A stretch of DNA of 41,335 nt from Marinobacterium_E sp035458585 (lineage in GTDB: Bacteria; Pseudomonadota; Gammaproteobacteria; Pseudomonadales; Balneatricaceae). Below, one piece after another: positions 15,617 through 24,605 of the stretch (its first letter is position 1; each line of letters starts with the position of its first letter). The notes below the pieces were generated by a model. It worked only from the letters and a program-made list of their open reading frames with translations, was not told the DNA's origin and searched no databases. The translations under genes and the position numbers were made by a program. Location of the stretch: contig DATHZN010000111.1 of assembly GCA_035458585.1 (NCBI GenBank), forward strand, positions 1 to 41,335, given 5' to 3'.

Positions 15617-17506
15617 ATGGAATCGAAGCGATTTAACGACTACTCCAAAGAGAATAGCTTTTTCGCGAGCCGAGCCATCATCGCTTTCCTGCTGGTGACT
15701 GTTCTGATGGCGGTGTTAGTGAGCCGCATCTATTACCTGCAGGTTATCGAGCACGACCGCTTCACCGCAATTTCTGAGCGCAACCGCATCCAGTTACAAC
15801 CCGTAGCGCCGCGTCGTGGTCTGATCTACGACCGTAACGGCGAGCTGCTAGCGGATAACCGTCCAAATTTCAGTCTGACGCTACTAAAAGAGGAACTCCA
15901 GGGAGTCGATGAGACGCTGGCGCGACTCCGCGAGATTGTGGAACTGAGCGAGGACGAGATAAGCCGCTTTAAACGCCGTTTAGACCAGCGTCGCAGACCT
16001 TATGAAACTGTTCCTTTAAAGTTTCGTCTGACAGAGGAGGAGATTGCAAAGATCTCTATTGAGTACCATCGCTTACCCGGTGTGCAGGTTGAGGCGGATC
16101 TGGTACGCGCATATCCTCAGGGACCCGCGCTGGCTCATGCTCTGGGATATGTTGGGCGCATTAACGAGCGTGAGCTCAAAATTGTAGACCCAAACAACTA
16201 TGCGGCAACGCATTACATCGGCAAGCTTGGCGTTGAGCGTTACTATGAGTCGTTACTTCACGGTGAGGTAGGCTGGCGCAAAGTTGAGACCGATGTACGA
16301 GGTCGCGTCTTACAGACATTGGAGCAGCAGGATCCGGTACCTGGAGTCGATATCCAAGTGAGTCTTGATGCAAAGCTGCAGCAGTTTACAGCCGAGTTGA
16401 TCGAGAATCGTCGCGCCGCTGTAGTCGCCATAGAGCCGGCCAGCGGTGAGATCCTAGCGCTGGTGAGCAACCCCTCGTACGACCCAAATGCATTTGTGAC
16501 CGGTATCTCAGTTAAAGATTACAATGCGCTGCGCGATGACCTCGATTTGCCACTGTATAATCGCGCGATTCGTGGTCTTTACCCGCCAGGATCTACACTC
16601 AAACCCTTCACTGCGCTTGCGGCCGTCGACTCTGGCAGTGTGCCATTAGATCATCAAATCTGGGATCCGGGCTTCTATCAATTAACTGCTGGCGGTCGCC
16701 GTTACAGGGATTGGAAAAAAGATGGACACGGACAAGTGGATCTTAACCACGCTCTGGCTGAGTCCTGTGACGTCTGGTTCTACGATATCGCAACAAAAAC
16801 AGATATAGATACATTTTCAGATTACCTGGGTCGTTTTGGCTTTGGCACGGTGACGAGTCTCGATCTGCCTGAGGCAAGTGCGGCCATCCTCCCTTCGCGT
16901 GAGTGGAAACGTGGTCGTGACAACCTGCCCTGGTATCCTGGTGATTCACTTAACCTGAGTATCGGGCAGGGCTTCATGATTGCCACGCCTCTGCAGTTGG
17001 CCACCGCTACCGCTGTTTTGGCCAACCGCGGTAAATGGGTGCGTCCACAAATGCTTAAACGGGTCATTGCAGAAAATGGTCTCGATGAGATTCAACAGGC
17101 TCAATTGGCAGAACTTGAATCGAAGCCGCTACCCGCGGATGTGAAGCTCAATCGCGAGGGTAACTGGGACGAGATTATTCAAGGGATGGTGAATGTTGTC
17201 CACGCGTCCTACGGTACCGCACGGAAAGTAGGCGCGGGTACCGAGTACCTGATGGCTGGGAAAACTGGCACAGCACAGGTTGTGGGTATCGCTCAAGATG
17301 CTGAGTACGATTCCGAGGCACTGCTAGAGCGCCATCGCGACCATGCGTTGTTCGTAGCCTTTGCGCCCGCTGATGACCCTAAGATAGCCGTTGCTGTCGT
17401 TGTTGAGAACGGAGAGGGTGGCTCGCGAGCTGCTGCGCCGGTTGCCAGAGAGGTGATTGATGCCTGGCTGTTAAACGATTATGACAATGCGCTGAGGGAC
17501 GAGTAA
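15617..17506 (+). CDS. mrdA: Penicillin-binding protein 2 (elongasome transpeptidase)
   Basis: Class B transpeptidase that crosslinks peptidoglycan during rod elongation, working with RodA and MreBCD. It has a short cytoplasmic tail, one TM helix (about 20-40), the pedestal domain starting PRRGLIYDRNGELLADN, and the catalytic domain. S326-x-x-K329 in PPGSTLKPF is the acylation motif, SCD in AESCDVWFYD is the second motif, and KTGTAQ is the third. At 629 residues the length is normal. The stop overlaps the mrdB start (TAATG). Confidence 0.97.
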   Translation: MESKRFNDYSKENSFFASRAIIAFLLVTVLMAVLVSRIYYLQVIEHDRFTAISERNRIQLQPVAPRRGLIYDRNGELLADNRPNFSLTLLKEELQGVDETLARLREIVELSEDEISRFKRRLDQRRRPYETVPLKFRLTEEEIAKISIEYHRLPGVQVEADLVRAYPQGPALAHALGYVGRINERELKIVDPNNYAATHYIGKLGVERYYESLLHGEVGWRKVETDVRGRVLQTLEQQDPVPGVDIQVSLDAKLQQFTAELIENRRAAVVAIEPASGEILALVSNPSYDPNAFVTGISVKDYNALRDDLDLPLYNRAIRGLYPPGSTLKPFTALAAVDSGSVPLDHQIWDPGFYQLTAGGRRYRDWKKDGHGQVDLNHALAESCDVWFYDIATKTDIDTFSDYLGRFGFGTVTSLDLPEASAAILPSREWKRGRDNLPWYPGDSLNLSIGQGFMIATPLQLATATAVLANRGKWVRPQMLKRVIAENGLDEIQQAQLAELESKPLPADVKLNREGNWDEIIQGMVNVVHASYGTARKVGAGTEYLMAGKTGTAQVVGIAQDAEYDSEALLERHRDHALFVAFAPADDPKIAVAVVVENGEGGSRAAAPVAREVIDAWLLNDYDNALRDE

Positions 17507-18642
17507 TGATCAGAGGCGATTTCCAGCGCTCGATGGATGCAAGGTCGCTGCGTCGACCCGACTCGCTCTGGAGTTATACTCATCTGGACTTGCCACTACT
17601 GCTGTTGTTGCTGGCGCTCTGTGGATATGGACTATTCGTACTCTACAGTGCCTCAGGTCAGGACATAGAGTATGTTAGGCGCCAAGCGGTACGAATGGGA
17701 GCGGGTCTGGCTGCGTTAATTGTGCTGGCGCAGGTACCTCCTCGGACCTTAATGCGACTCGGGCCCTGGCTCTACGTGATGGGTGTCGGGTTGTTGGTAG
17801 CAGTCCTGCTGTTCGGAGTGGGTGCAAAAGGGGCTCAGCGCTGGATAGCACTACCCGGTTTCCGGTTTCAGCCATCTGAGATAATGAAGCTGATGCTTCC
17901 AATAATGGTTGCCGGTTATCTGGCACGCCATCCTCTGCCACCCAGTTTTAAATCGATCGGTGTATCACTGGTTATGATCGCCGTGCCTTTTGCACTCATT
18001 ATGAAGCAGCCTGACCTCGGTACCTCACTATTGATTGGTGCGTCAGGCGTTTTTGTCCTGCTTTTTTCGGGTATCTACTGGCGCTGGATACTTCTTGCTA
18101 TCGCTCTTGGCGCTGCTGCTCTGCCCGGGTTGTGGATGGTAATGAAGGATTACCAGAAGCAGCGAGTTCTGACCTTCCTCGACCCGGAGAGCGACCCCCT
18201 GGGTGCCGGTTGGAATATCATTCAGTCAAAAACCGCCATCGGATCAGGTGGCCTTCCTGGGAAAGGCTACCTGGAGGGGACCCAGTCACAGCTCAACTTC
18301 TTACCGGAATCACACACCGATTTTATTATCGCGGTCATCGGTGAAGAGCTTGGCATGACCGGTGTTTTGGTGCTGCTTGCTCTCTATCTGTTAATCATCG
18401 GACGCGGGTTGGTGATCGCTGTACAGGCGCAGGACTCCTTCTCACGTCTGCTTGCCGGCAGTCTGACACTGACCTTTTTCGTCTATGTCTTCGTAAACAT
18501 TGGTATGGTGACCGGGCTATTACCGGTGGTTGGGGTGCCTCTACCGATGGTAAGTTACGGTGGTACTTCGATAGTGACACTCATGGTCGGTTTTGGCATG
18601 TTGATGTCAATCCAGACTCACAGGCAAATGGTACGGCGCTAA
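17506..18642 (+). CDS. mrdB: Peptidoglycan glycosyltransferase RodA
   Basis: SEDS-family polymerase that builds glycan strands in the elongation complex with PBP2. About ten TM helices can be read in 378 residues. Conserved family segments include FQPSEIMKL, KQPDLGTSLL, QSKTAIGSGGLPGKGYLEGTQ... followed by PESHTDFIIAVIGEELG, and the ending VPLPMVSYGGTSIV. The gene shares a base with the mrdA stop, which fits fixed stoichiometry with its partner. Confidence 0.97.
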   Translation: MIRGDFQRSMDARSLRRPDSLWSYTHLDLPLLLLLLALCGYGLFVLYSASGQDIEYVRRQAVRMGAGLAALIVLAQVPPRTLMRLGPWLYVMGVGLLVAVLLFGVGAKGAQRWIALPGFRFQPSEIMKLMLPIMVAGYLARHPLPPSFKSIGVSLVMIAVPFALIMKQPDLGTSLLIGASGVFVLLFSGIYWRWILLAIALGAAALPGLWMVMKDYQKQRVLTFLDPESDPLGAGWNIIQSKTAIGSGGLPGKGYLEGTQSQLNFLPESHTDFIIAVIGEELGMTGVLVLLALYLLIIGRGLVIAVQAQDSFSRLLAGSLTLTFFVYVFVNIGMVTGLLPVVGVPLPMVSYGGTSIVTLMVGFGMLMSIQTHRQMVRR

Positions 18643-18662
18643 TACGCAAAATAGGGTTCGAG

Positions 18663-19649
18663 ATGCTCAAACTATTGTCAGGCTTTAAAGCGGTATTTTT
18701 CCTTTGTGCTACCGGCCTCATGCTACCCGTGCAGGCGGGGTATGAGGCGCATGAGGATGCTCAAAAACTTATCGATGAGTTACAGCAGGATGGATTCGAC
18801 CCCGCTTACGTGCGTTCGGTTCTGGCAAAAGCGGAGCGCAAACAGTCGATTCTCGACGCGATCAGCCGCCCTGCGGAGAAGCGTCTGGACTGGGGCGAGT
18901 ATCGTGCGATATTTATCGAGCCAAAGCGCATTGCTCAGGGCGTTGAGTTTTGGCAAGAGCATCGCGAGACACTCGAACGCGCTGAGAAGACTTATGGCGT
19001 GCCGGCCGAGGTTATTTTAGCAATCATGGGGGTCGAGACGCGGTTTGGTCGCATCATGGGCAGCTTCCGTGTTTTGGATGCCCTCGCAACGCTCGGATTT
19101 GACTACCCGCGTCGAGCTGAGTTTTTCCGAGGGCAACTAGCAGACTACTTTCGCCTGATCAGGGCTGAGGGCGTAGATCCAGAGTCGCTCAAAGGATCCT
19201 ACGCCGGTGCGATGGGCTATGGTCAGTTTATTCCGTCCAGTTTTCTCGCTTATGCTGTCGATTTTGATGGTGACGGCCAGCGTGATATTTGGGGAAACCC
19301 GGTTGATGCCATTGGCAGTATTGCTAACTATTTTGCCGAACATGGCTGGCGCCCGGGTGAAGCTGTCGTGGCGGATCCCATATTTGATGATGCTAAGGTT
19401 GAAGATCTGGTGAACCAGGATCTCAAACCAGAGTTGACTCTGATGGAGTGGAGCGAGAAGGGGGTGACGCCTAGGGATGCATTGAACGCCAATATGAAAG
19501 CGACCCTGATGCGTTTGAGTAGCGGTGAGCGGAATCAATATGTGTTGGGCCTTCACAACTTCTATGTGATTACCCGATACAACCATAGTCGGCTCTACGC
19601 CAGTGCCGTGCATGAGCTGAGCCAGCTGTATAAAGAGCAGATTAAGTAG
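18663..19649 (+). CDS. mltB: Lytic murein transglycosylase B
   Basis: Cleaves the glycan strand of peptidoglycan to leave 1,6-anhydro ends. The catalytic glutamate is E125 in MGVETRFGR, with SYAGAMGYGQFIPSS and the EF-hand-like calcium loop DFDGDGQRD as in the E. coli enzyme. The N-terminus is a signal peptide probably cut after PVQA. Unlike E. coli MltB I see no convincing lipobox, so it is probably soluble in the periplasm, like the SltB-type enzymes of pseudomonads. It follows mrdB by 20 bases. Confidence 0.94.
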   Translation: MLKLLSGFKAVFFLCATGLMLPVQAGYEAHEDAQKLIDELQQDGFDPAYVRSVLAKAERKQSILDAISRPAEKRLDWGEYRAIFIEPKRIAQGVEFWQEHRETLERAEKTYGVPAEVILAIMGVETRFGRIMGSFRVLDALATLGFDYPRRAEFFRGQLADYFRLIRAEGVDPESLKGSYAGAMGYGQFIPSSFLAYAVDFDGDGQRDIWGNPVDAIGSIANYFAEHGWRPGEAVVADPIFDDAKVEDLVNQDLKPELTLMEWSEKGVTPRDALNANMKATLMRLSSGERNQYVLGLHNFYVITRYNHSRLYASAVHELSQLYKEQIK

Positions 19650-19660
19650 GTAAGAAGGCG

Positions 19661-20503
19661 ATGCGTATTTTTGTTTCGAGCTTGATCTGTGCACTGGCGC
19701 TAGCCGGTTGCTCTGCCCCAGAGAAAGTAAGTGATTCACGTTACACTATGAAGCAGGACAAGGCACCAGAGAATCCACCCGATGTCTCCAATGTCCCCGA
19801 TGCCGTGCCAATGGATGTGGCCTACAGCCGCGGTGGCAATAAACCGGTGTATCAGGTCTGGGGAAAGACATATAGGGTTCTGGATACCCACATAGGATAC
19901 AGAGAGGAGGGAATTGCCTCCTGGTACGGATTAAAGTTCCACGGCCACAAAACGTCGAACGGCGAGATCTACGACATCTACAAGATGTCAGCGGCTCACA
20001 AGAGTTTACCGATCCCGAGCTACGCTCGAGTGACCAATCTGGACAATGGAAAAAGCGTCATTGTGCGGGTCAATGATCGCGGGCCATTTCACGAAGATCG
20101 TATTATTGATCTTAGTTACGCGGCTGCTTCACGCCTAGATATTACTCAAAAGGGTACTGGGCGTGTGTTAGTTGAGGCAATTGATGCGCGAGGAGCTAAG
20201 CGTCCTGAACCGGTGTCCTCAGATCGTATTGCAGCAAAGATAGAGCCGAACACGAATGGGGCCGTTGCCGGCCGTTTTCTGCAGGTCGGCGCCTTCGGCA
20301 ATGCTGAGAATGCACAGCGCGCTCAACTTAAACTTGCCTCCTTAAGCGGTGAGAACGTAAAAGTTGTACCTGTAGATCAAGAAGGGCGGCAGCTCCATAG
20401 GGTTCTTTTGGGCCCTCTGAGTTCAGGAGTTTCAGTTGATGGCCTGATTAACCGCTTGCTAGATGCAGGCTATTCGGCGCCGATTTTGGTAGACTCCCCC
20501 TGA
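19661..20503 (+). CDS. rlpA: RlpA septal-ring lipoprotein, DPBB and SPOR domains
   Basis: Outer-membrane lipoprotein that, in Pseudomonas, is a lytic transglycosylase acting on stripped (denuded) glycan at the division site. The lipobox LAGC places the modified cysteine at residue 17. The double-psi beta-barrel spans about 85-185 (GIASWYGLKFHGHKTSNGE, then RVNDRGPFHEDRIIDLS), and the SPOR peptidoglycan-binding domain is at the C-terminus (about 205-280, opening FLQVGAFGNAENA). Start is ATG 19661 with GAAGG just upstream. It lies between mltB and dacA, all wall-processing genes. Confidence 0.95.
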   Translation: MRIFVSSLICALALAGCSAPEKVSDSRYTMKQDKAPENPPDVSNVPDAVPMDVAYSRGGNKPVYQVWGKTYRVLDTHIGYREEGIASWYGLKFHGHKTSNGEIYDIYKMSAAHKSLPIPSYARVTNLDNGKSVIVRVNDRGPFHEDRIIDLSYAAASRLDITQKGTGRVLVEAIDARGAKRPEPVSSDRIAAKIEPNTNGAVAGRFLQVGAFGNAENAQRAQLKLASLSGENVKVVPVDQEGRQLHRVLLGPLSSGVSVDGLINRLLDAGYSAPILVDSP

Positions 20504-20531
20504 ACTTCTAGCGACGAAAATTTTAAACCCT

Positions 20532-21680
20532 ATGCTTGCACGTACTCTGCCATACCTCTTTTCTTTGTTAGCACTCGCATCACTGCAGCTACACGCTGCG
20601 CTGGTACCAGCGCCACCTCAATTAGCGGCAACAGCCTATCTTGCGATGGACGCCGCCACCGGAGATGTTCTGGTTGAGTCAGGTGGCGATGGTCGCTTCG
20701 CTCCGGCCAGCCTCACAAAAATGATGACTAGCTACGTCGTGGAGCATGAGATTGCTGAGGGCAATGTGGCAGAGTCCGATCTGGTGCCGATCAGCGTAAA
20801 GGCGTGGAAAACTCCCGGATCGCGCATGTTCGTTCGCGAGGGGACCCAGGTCCTGCTGGGTGATCTCCTGCGCGGCGTTATTATCCAATCGGGTAACGAT
20901 GCATCAGTGGCGCTGGCGGAGTATATCGCTGGCAGTGAGGAGGCTTTTGCTAATCTGATGAACCAGCATGCGCGACGTCTGGGGTTGAAGAATACAAACT
21001 TCGAGAATGCAACAGGGTTACCTGCTGACAATCATTACTCATCCCCTTATGACCTGGCGCTTATCGCACAAGCGCTGATTCGTGATTTCCCCGAGCAATA
21101 TGCGATTCATGCGGAGAAGTATTTTACCTACAACGATATCAGACAGCCCAACCGAAACCGCCTACTTTGGCGCGACGCAACGGTAGACGGCGTAAAAACC
21201 GGTCATACTGAGGAAGCGGGTTATTGTCTCGTGGCCTCGGCAAAACGCGAAGATATGCGGGTTATTACTGTGGTGCTAGGAACAGATAGCGACGAGGCAC
21301 GTGCTGCTGAAAGCCAGAAGCTACTCTCTTACGCTTTTAGGTTCTACCGCACATTCCCGCTCTATCAGGCCAACGCGGTACTTAACACACCTGAGATTTG
21401 GAAGGGAGCGGTTGACTCTGTAGATTTGGGAATCAGCGAGGATCTCGCGATCACAATCCCACGGGGCCAGGAGAATCAACTGGCCGCAACGCTCGATCTG
21501 CCTAGCATTATTGAAGCACCGCTTGAAATCGGGCAAGTCGTGGGCAACTTGCAGATAAGCCTCGCTGGAGAGTTAGTTCGAGAGGTTCCTTTGGTTAGTC
21601 TGCAAACAGTTGCGCAGGCCGGCTTTTTTAAGCAGATGTGGCACAGCGTTATACTCTTTGTAAAAGGGCTTTTTGACTGA
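20532..21680 (+). CDS. dacA: D-alanyl-D-alanine carboxypeptidase (PBP5/6 type)
   Basis: Low-molecular-mass penicillin-binding protein that removes the terminal D-alanine of pentapeptides and so limits crosslinking. A signal peptide (cut near LHAALV) is followed by the three serine-enzyme motifs: S60-L-T-K63, S120-G-N122 and K222-T-G224. The C-terminal beta domain follows, and the last residues (KQMWHSVILFVKGLFD) form an amphipathic helix that anchors the protein to the outer face of the inner membrane. Called dacC in some pseudomonads. Confidence 0.95.
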   Translation: MLARTLPYLFSLLALASLQLHAALVPAPPQLAATAYLAMDAATGDVLVESGGDGRFAPASLTKMMTSYVVEHEIAEGNVAESDLVPISVKAWKTPGSRMFVREGTQVLLGDLLRGVIIQSGNDASVALAEYIAGSEEAFANLMNQHARRLGLKNTNFENATGLPADNHYSSPYDLALIAQALIRDFPEQYAIHAEKYFTYNDIRQPNRNRLLWRDATVDGVKTGHTEEAGYCLVASAKREDMRVITVVLGTDSDEARAAESQKLLSYAFRFYRTFPLYQANAVLNTPEIWKGAVDSVDLGISEDLAITIPRGQENQLAATLDLPSIIEAPLEIGQVVGNLQISLAGELVREVPLVSLQTVAQAGFFKQMWHSVILFVKGLFD

Positions 21681-21739
21681 GGTTGAATTGCATTGATTTG
21701 AGCCCATTAAAGGCTATTCGATGCATACTTGAGGTTTTT

Positions 21740-22012
21740 ATGAGCGAGCCAGAAGCTCCAAAAATTGAATTTCCCTGTCCGGATTACCCAATCAAGGTGG
21801 TTGGGAACAATGCGAGTGATTTTCGTGCCTATGTGATCGAGACTGTGCAGATATACGCACCGGACCTCGACATTTCACGTGTCACCGTGCAGGAGAGCCG
21901 GACCGGTAAGTATCTCTCGGTACGGTTGTGGATTACTGCAACCGGAGAGGAGCAACTAGACAAGATGCACAGGGATCTTAAGTCCTCTGGACGGGTCCAT
22001 ACCGTCCTCTGA
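21740..22012 (+). CDS. ybeD: YbeD-family protein (DUF493)
   Basis: A small ACT-like-fold protein of unknown biochemical role, conserved between dacA and lipB in many gammaproteobacteria. Signature segments are IEFPCPDYPIKVVGN near the start and YLSVRLWITATGEEQLDKMHRDL near the end. I start it at the ATG at 21740, giving about 90 residues as usual for the family and with GAGG five bases upstream. A longer frame begins at 21683 but adds an unconserved stretch. The stop shares a base with the lipB ATG. Confidence 0.92.
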   Translation: MSEPEAPKIEFPCPDYPIKVVGNNASDFRAYVIETVQIYAPDLDISRVTVQESRTGKYLSVRLWITATGEEQLDKMHRDLKSSGRVHTVL

Positions 22013-22653
22013 TGAAGCCCTTAATTTTGCGTCAACTCGGACGCCAGCCGTACCAGTCTACCTTCGAACGCATGCAGGCCTTTACCAATGAGCGTGCTAC
22101 TGATACGCCAGATGAGATCTGGGTGCTTGAACATGAGCCTGTTTTTACGCAGGGGCAGGCTGGAAAAGCTGAGCATCTACTGAGTCCAGGCGATATACCG
22201 GTGGTACAGGTTGATCGAGGCGGTCAGGTTACCTATCACGGTCCGGGCCAGCTAGTGATCTATCTGCTACTGGATCTGCGTCGAAACAGTCTAGGTGTGC
22301 GTGATCTGGTTACGCTCATGGAGGAGGCCGTCGTGGAGCTGTTGGGTATCTATGGCGTAGAGGGTGCTCCTAAACCTGATGCACCAGGCGTCTATGTTGA
22401 CGGCCGCAAGATATGTTCCCTTGGATTACGTGTCCGCCGTGGGTGCAGTTTTCATGGCTTAGCGCTCAATATTGATATGGATCTCGAGCCTTTTTTACGG
22501 ATCAATCCCTGTGGTTATGCGGGCCTTGAGATGACTCAGTTAGCTAGGCTCACGGATCAGGTCGAAATTTCTCAGGTGGCGGAACAGCTAAGCGCGATCC
22601 TGAGCCGTAGAATTGGGTATAATGTGACACAAGAAGTTAATGGATGGGAATGA
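22012..22653 (+). CDS. lipB: Octanoyl-[ACP]:protein N-octanoyltransferase
   Basis: Transfers octanoate from acyl carrier protein to the lipoyl domains of 2-oxoacid dehydrogenases and the glycine cleavage H protein, the first step of lipoate assembly. Residues expected for catalysis are K133 in DGRKICSLGLRV and C167 in NPCGYAGL. RGGQVTYHGPGQLV is the family signature. Coupled to ybeD upstream and lipA three bases downstream. Confidence 0.97.
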   Translation: MKPLILRQLGRQPYQSTFERMQAFTNERATDTPDEIWVLEHEPVFTQGQAGKAEHLLSPGDIPVVQVDRGGQVTYHGPGQLVIYLLLDLRRNSLGVRDLVTLMEEAVVELLGIYGVEGAPKPDAPGVYVDGRKICSLGLRVRRGCSFHGLALNIDMDLEPFLRINPCGYAGLEMTQLARLTDQVEISQVAEQLSAILSRRIGYNVTQEVNGWE

Positions 22654-22656
22654 CTG

Positions 22657-23634
22657 ATGTCTGAACAGAGCACCAAACCCGTAGGTATAGCAGAGCAAGG
22701 CGTAAAGCTTCGTGGTGCTGAAAAGCTGGCACGCATACCGGTCAAAGTGATTCCCACTGCTAAAGAGGATATGCCACGCAAACCGGATTGGTTGCGTGTA
22801 CGCATGGGTAATAACGCCGAAGTTAAACGGATTAAAGAGAAACTCCGCCACCATAAGCTGGCAAGCGTCTGTGAAGAGGCGAGCTGTCCTAACCTTGGCG
22901 AGTGCTTCAGCCACGGAACCGCTACTTTCATGATTATGGGTGATATCTGTACCCGTCGTTGTCCGTTCTGTGATGTTGCCCATGGCCGCCCAAATGCACT
23001 CTCGCCGGATGAACCGCGTGAGCTAGCAGAGGCGATTACTGACATGGGGCTCAAGTATGTGGTTATCACTTCTGTGGATCGTGATGATCTGCGCGATGGT
23101 GGGGCACAGCACTTTGCCGATTGTATTCGCGAGACGCGTCAGCGCAGCAGCACGATTCAGATAGAGACTTTAGTGCCTGACTTCCGCGGCCGCATGGATA
23201 TCGCACTTGAGATACTGACGCAGACTCCACCTGATGTTTTTAACCATAATATGGAGACGGTTCCAAGGCTCTATAAACAGGTCCGTCCTGGCGCTGATTA
23301 CGCTTGGTCACTTGAGTTACTGAAACGGTTTAAGGCAGCACGTCCAGAGATTCGTACAAAGTCAGGCCTTATGGTGGGCTGCGGCGAGACGAATGAAGAG
23401 ATCATTGAGGTGATGCACGATATGCGCGCCCACAATATTGATATGATCACCATTGGTCAGTACCTGCAGCCCAGTCGAGATCACTTGCCAGTTGATCGCT
23501 TCGTCACGCCTGAAGAGTTCAAAGAGTTTGAGCGCATCGCAAAAGAGCTTGGATTTAGCCATGTGGCTAGTGGTCCTCTGGTTCGCTCCTCATACCACGC
23601 AGATCTGCAGGCCAAGGGCGAGAAGGTCGGTTAA
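22657..23634 (+). CDS. lipA: Lipoyl synthase
   Basis: Radical-SAM enzyme that inserts two sulfurs into protein-bound octanoate. It carries both iron-sulfur clusters: the auxiliary cluster cysteines C72, C77 and C83 (CEEASCPNLGEC) and the radical-SAM cysteines C98, C102 and C105 (CTRRCPFC). The conserved RSSYHA lies near the C-terminus, where the serine ligates the auxiliary cluster. 325 residues is normal. The stop shares a base with the next ATG (TAATG), tying it to the dehalogenase gene. Confidence 0.98.
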   Translation: MSEQSTKPVGIAEQGVKLRGAEKLARIPVKVIPTAKEDMPRKPDWLRVRMGNNAEVKRIKEKLRHHKLASVCEEASCPNLGECFSHGTATFMIMGDICTRRCPFCDVAHGRPNALSPDEPRELAEAITDMGLKYVVITSVDRDDLRDGGAQHFADCIRETRQRSSTIQIETLVPDFRGRMDIALEILTQTPPDVFNHNMETVPRLYKQVRPGADYAWSLELLKRFKAARPEIRTKSGLMVGCGETNEEIIEVMHDMRAHNIDMITIGQYLQPSRDHLPVDRFVTPEEFKEFERIAKELGFSHVASGPLVRSSYHADLQAKGEKVG

Positions 23635-24509
23635 TGCTGTTTGGGCCTGAATTTCAGCAAGCCCGCATCAAAACCCGAGAGGCGGAGATTAACCTGCTTC
23701 ATGGGGGTGTCGGAGAGCCGCTACTGCTGATCCACGGATACCCGCAGACACACGCTATCTGGCACCTTGTAGCGCCGGAGCTGGCAAAGCATTTTCATCT
23801 GGTCTGTGTGGATTTGCGAGGCTATGGCGACAGCTCAAAACCAGACGGTGTTGCAGACCACTCTAACTATTCTAAACGTGTGATGGCGCAGGACCTGTTA
23901 GAGGTGATGCAGGCTCTTGGCTACACTGAGTTTTACGTGGCGGGCCACGATCGCGGTGGGCGTGTCGCGCATAGAATGGCGTTAGATCACCCCGAGGCGG
24001 TCAGAAAAGTGTGTGTCATGGACATAGCACCCACCCATCACATGTTTAGCACGACGGATCAGACCTTCGCTACCGCCTATTACCATTGGTTTTTTTTGAT
24101 TCAGCCTAATGGTCTGCCGGAGCGGATGATCGCGGCTGATCCTGAGTACTACCTGCGTGAAAAACTAAAACGTTGGGGTGGTCCGGAAGCAAATTACGCT
24201 GAGGAAGCCGTAGCGGAGTATCTGAGGTGTTTTTCCGATCCTGATACTATTCATGCCTCCTGCGAGGATTATCGTGCTGCTGCCACCATTGATATGCTTC
24301 ACGATGAGGCGGATATGCACACCAAGCTGCAGATGCCACTGCTCGTTCTCTGGGGCTCGCAAGGGTTTGTAAATCGTAACTACGACCTGCTCAGTGTGTG
24401 GCGAGAGCGAGCCGAGAATGTGCAGGGAAGAGCCCTGGCCTCAGGTCACTTTTTGCCGGAAGAGGCACCTGACGAGGTGCTCACCGAACTCATCGACTTT
24501 TTTTCTTAA
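23634..24509 (+). CDS. Alpha/beta hydrolase, predicted fluoroacetate/haloacetate dehalogenase
   Basis: Closely resembles fluoroacetate dehalogenases such as the Rhodopseudomonas enzyme RPA1163. The residues that define that activity appear in place: nucleophile D106 in GHDRGGR; carboxylate-binding R107 and R110; acid D130; halide-pocket H151, W152 and Y213; and catalytic H272 in SGHFLPEEAPDE. The oxyanion region is HGYPQTHAIW, and DLRGYGDSSKP follows. It would hydrolyse the C-F or C-Cl bond of 2-haloacids to glycolate-type products. The start is fused to the lipA stop (TAATG), so it is the last gene of the block. A related cofactor-free hydrolase with another small ester substrate cannot be excluded. 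Confidence 0.85.
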   Translation: MLFGPEFQQARIKTREAEINLLHGGVGEPLLLIHGYPQTHAIWHLVAPELAKHFHLVCVDLRGYGDSSKPDGVADHSNYSKRVMAQDLLEVMQALGYTEFYVAGHDRGGRVAHRMALDHPEAVRKVCVMDIAPTHHMFSTTDQTFATAYYHWFFLIQPNGLPERMIAADPEYYLREKLKRWGGPEANYAEEAVAEYLRCFSDPDTIHASCEDYRAAATIDMLHDEADMHTKLQMPLLVLWGSQGFVNRNYDLLSVWRERAENVQGRALASGHFLPEEAPDEVLTELIDFFS

Positions 24510-24545
24510 TAAGCGCGCGTATTCTCTTAGAGTTTCTTAGAGTTG

Positions 24546-24580
24546 CAACAGGAGGCGTCGCTCGGCGACGCTAGCTGTTG
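24546..24580. terminator. Strong interrupted hairpin between convergent genes
   Basis: CAACAG (24546-24551) pairs with CTGTTG (24575-24580), and inside it GCGTCGC (24555-24561) pairs with GCGACGC (24565-24571) around a 3-nt loop, with 3-nt internal loops between the two stems. It lies between the converging dehalogenase and TRAP permease genes. It lacks a clear T-run on either strand, so it is at best an unusual bidirectional terminator. A 9-nt direct repeat (CTTAGAGTT twice) precedes it at about 24525-24544. Confidence 0.5.
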
Positions 24581-24605
24581 ATCATCCCAGAAGCCTAGAC
24601 GCCGC

